Positions 57,974-58,327 of a DNA stretch of 58,327 nt are shown one piece after another. Within the stretch, counting starts at the first letter, position 1, and every line of letters begins with the position of its first letter. Below the pieces are notes generated by a model, which saw only the letters and a list, made by a program, of their open reading frames with translations, did not search any database and was not told the origin of the DNA. The translations under genes and the position numbers were made by a program. Origin of the DNA: CAZVCJ01 sp964625745 (GTDB taxonomy: Bacteria > Chloroflexota > Anaerolineae > VGOG01); NCBI GenBank assembly GCA_964625745.1, contig CAZVCJ010000007.1, positions 1 to 58,327 on the forward strand, given 5' to 3'.

Positions 57974-57998
57974 CCACCTGCGTCAAACGCGCAGGTGG
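57974..57998 (+). terminator. Hairpin of the GCCACCTGC module after PIG-L/cNMP gene
   Basis: CCACCTGCG-TCAAACG-CGCAGGTGG, a 9-bp stem as in 9945-9981 and 19277-19311, but here followed by ATAAAC instead of a T run, so it is probably a weak or decayed terminator. The rest of 57880-58004 shows no gene. Confidence 0.55.
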
Positions 57999-58004
57999 AT
58001 AAAC

Positions 58005-58292
58005 TTGAGCTTCTATTTCATTAAGCAACTTCCCATCATCTCTCCACAGAATTACATCCAAATGGACATAGATCTCATCAGGACTCGAGTTCCAGAACCG
58101 TCATACGCCGCCTGGGACCTGCAACCCTTCGCCCAGGAATGCGGCTACCACGGCCCGCCCTTCCGCTGGGACGAGGAACGCCGCTTCCTGCTGCGCTGCG
58201 AACTGGACGCCGCCTACTTCCACCTCTACGGCATCGCCCGCGACGACAAAGGGCATTTTATCCACTATGAAGATAACCCTACTTTCCGCTAA
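58005..58292 (+). pseudogene. C-terminal fragment of a large restriction-methylase-type protein
   Basis: This 95-codon frame has SYAAWDLQPFAQECGYHGPP followed by FRWDEERRFLLRCELDAAYF and HLYGIARDD. This block is the usual C-terminal end of very large Eco57I/type IIG-like methylase-nuclease proteins. Here it has no ribosome site and lacks all methylase motifs; the residues before (ISPQNYIQMDIDLIRTR) look partly native. It is most likely the remnant left by deletion of a defence gene. Confidence 0.65.
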
Positions 58293-58299
58293 GTTGGGT

Positions 58300-58327
58300 T
58301 TGACAGGTTCATGATTTAACGTATACT
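58300..58327 (+). promoter_or_regulatory. Promoter at right edge of window
   Basis: TTGACA, a 16-bp spacer, then TATACT as the last bases; it presumably drives a gene beyond the window. Confidence 0.6.

Overview
The window reads as one scaffold of an anaerobic, thermophilic-leaning or moderately GC-rich bacterium of the Chloroflexota, most likely Anaerolineae-related. The best phylum clue is the C-terminal tail of two secreted proteins (10102-11661 and 11691-12422). Both end in a long Thr/Pro repeat followed by a tail of the LP-(x)4-KNY type (LPTILKNYAP and LPLIMKNYAP), which is a habitual ending of exported proteins in Anaerolineae. Supporting clues are a class I two-subunit fumarase, an Hdr/fumarate-reductase cluster, a TtuA/TtuB pair and very repeat-rich intergenic DNA. 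A 100-N gap at 56102-56201 with identical 55-bp flanks shows that this is a draft (metagenome-type) assembly.

Layout. 1-2.2 kb: end of a FemAB/CelD-like acyltransferase, a GT4 glycosyltransferase and a convergent PIG-L deacetylase. 2.4-2.7 kb: tRNA-Arg(TCG) with its promoters. 2.7-9.9 kb (minus strand): a vitamin/CoA operon with EcfA, EcfA, EcfT, an S component, CoaX, CoaBC and a P1 peptidase, preceded by a promoter, a leader of about 160 nt and a terminator. 10.1-12.4 kb: two surface proteins. 12.7-18.6 kb (minus): a type III-like restriction-modification module with a Res helicase-nuclease, a tandem GxxExxY protein, a beta-class Mod methylase and a small protein. 19.0-22.1 kb (plus): a cold-shock gene with a long leader, TtuB/TtuA tRNA thiolation, QueT and Era. 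22.4-23.8 kb: an orphan Leu/Ile/Val-type solute-binding lipoprotein.

23.8-34.8 kb (plus) is the metabolic heart of the window: fumarase alpha and beta, HdrC, HdrB, two complementary HdrA proteins, a CBS-ACT protein, and soluble fumarate reductase/succinate dehydrogenase iron-sulfur and flavoprotein subunits. These suggest a cytoplasmic Hdr-linked fumarate reductase fed by malate through fumarase. Three unrelated small genes are interleaved: an OGG-like protein, an antitoxin-like zinc ribbon and an unknown protein. A BrnT/BrnA-like toxin-antitoxin cassette (35.06-35.59 kb) then sits between two copies of a 172-bp direct repeat copied from the 3' end of the flavoprotein gene.

35.8-43.8 kb (minus): a housekeeping operon moaC, small ORF, MOSC, thrC-like, fabF, rnc, smc. 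43.9-49 kb (plus): ftsY, a DUF4062-NB-ARC-TPR STAND protein with nine near-identical 120-bp repeats, and prfB with a programmed +1 frameshift. 49-58.3 kb (plus): a Xer-like recombinase, rpoC without rpoB, a zinc-ribbon/cold-shock fusion, pyruvate kinase, a PIG-L deacetylase with an embedded cNMP-binding domain, and a fragment of a large restriction-methylase.

The most distinctive overall signal is repeats. Several families of short imperfect palindromes fill the intergenic spaces, and some are inserted in frame inside smc (twice), the Res gene, pyk (twice) and the second hdrA, where the repeat occupies the position of a ferredoxin domain. No CRISPR array, IS transposase or rRNA was seen. All assignments come from reading motifs; no database search was run.
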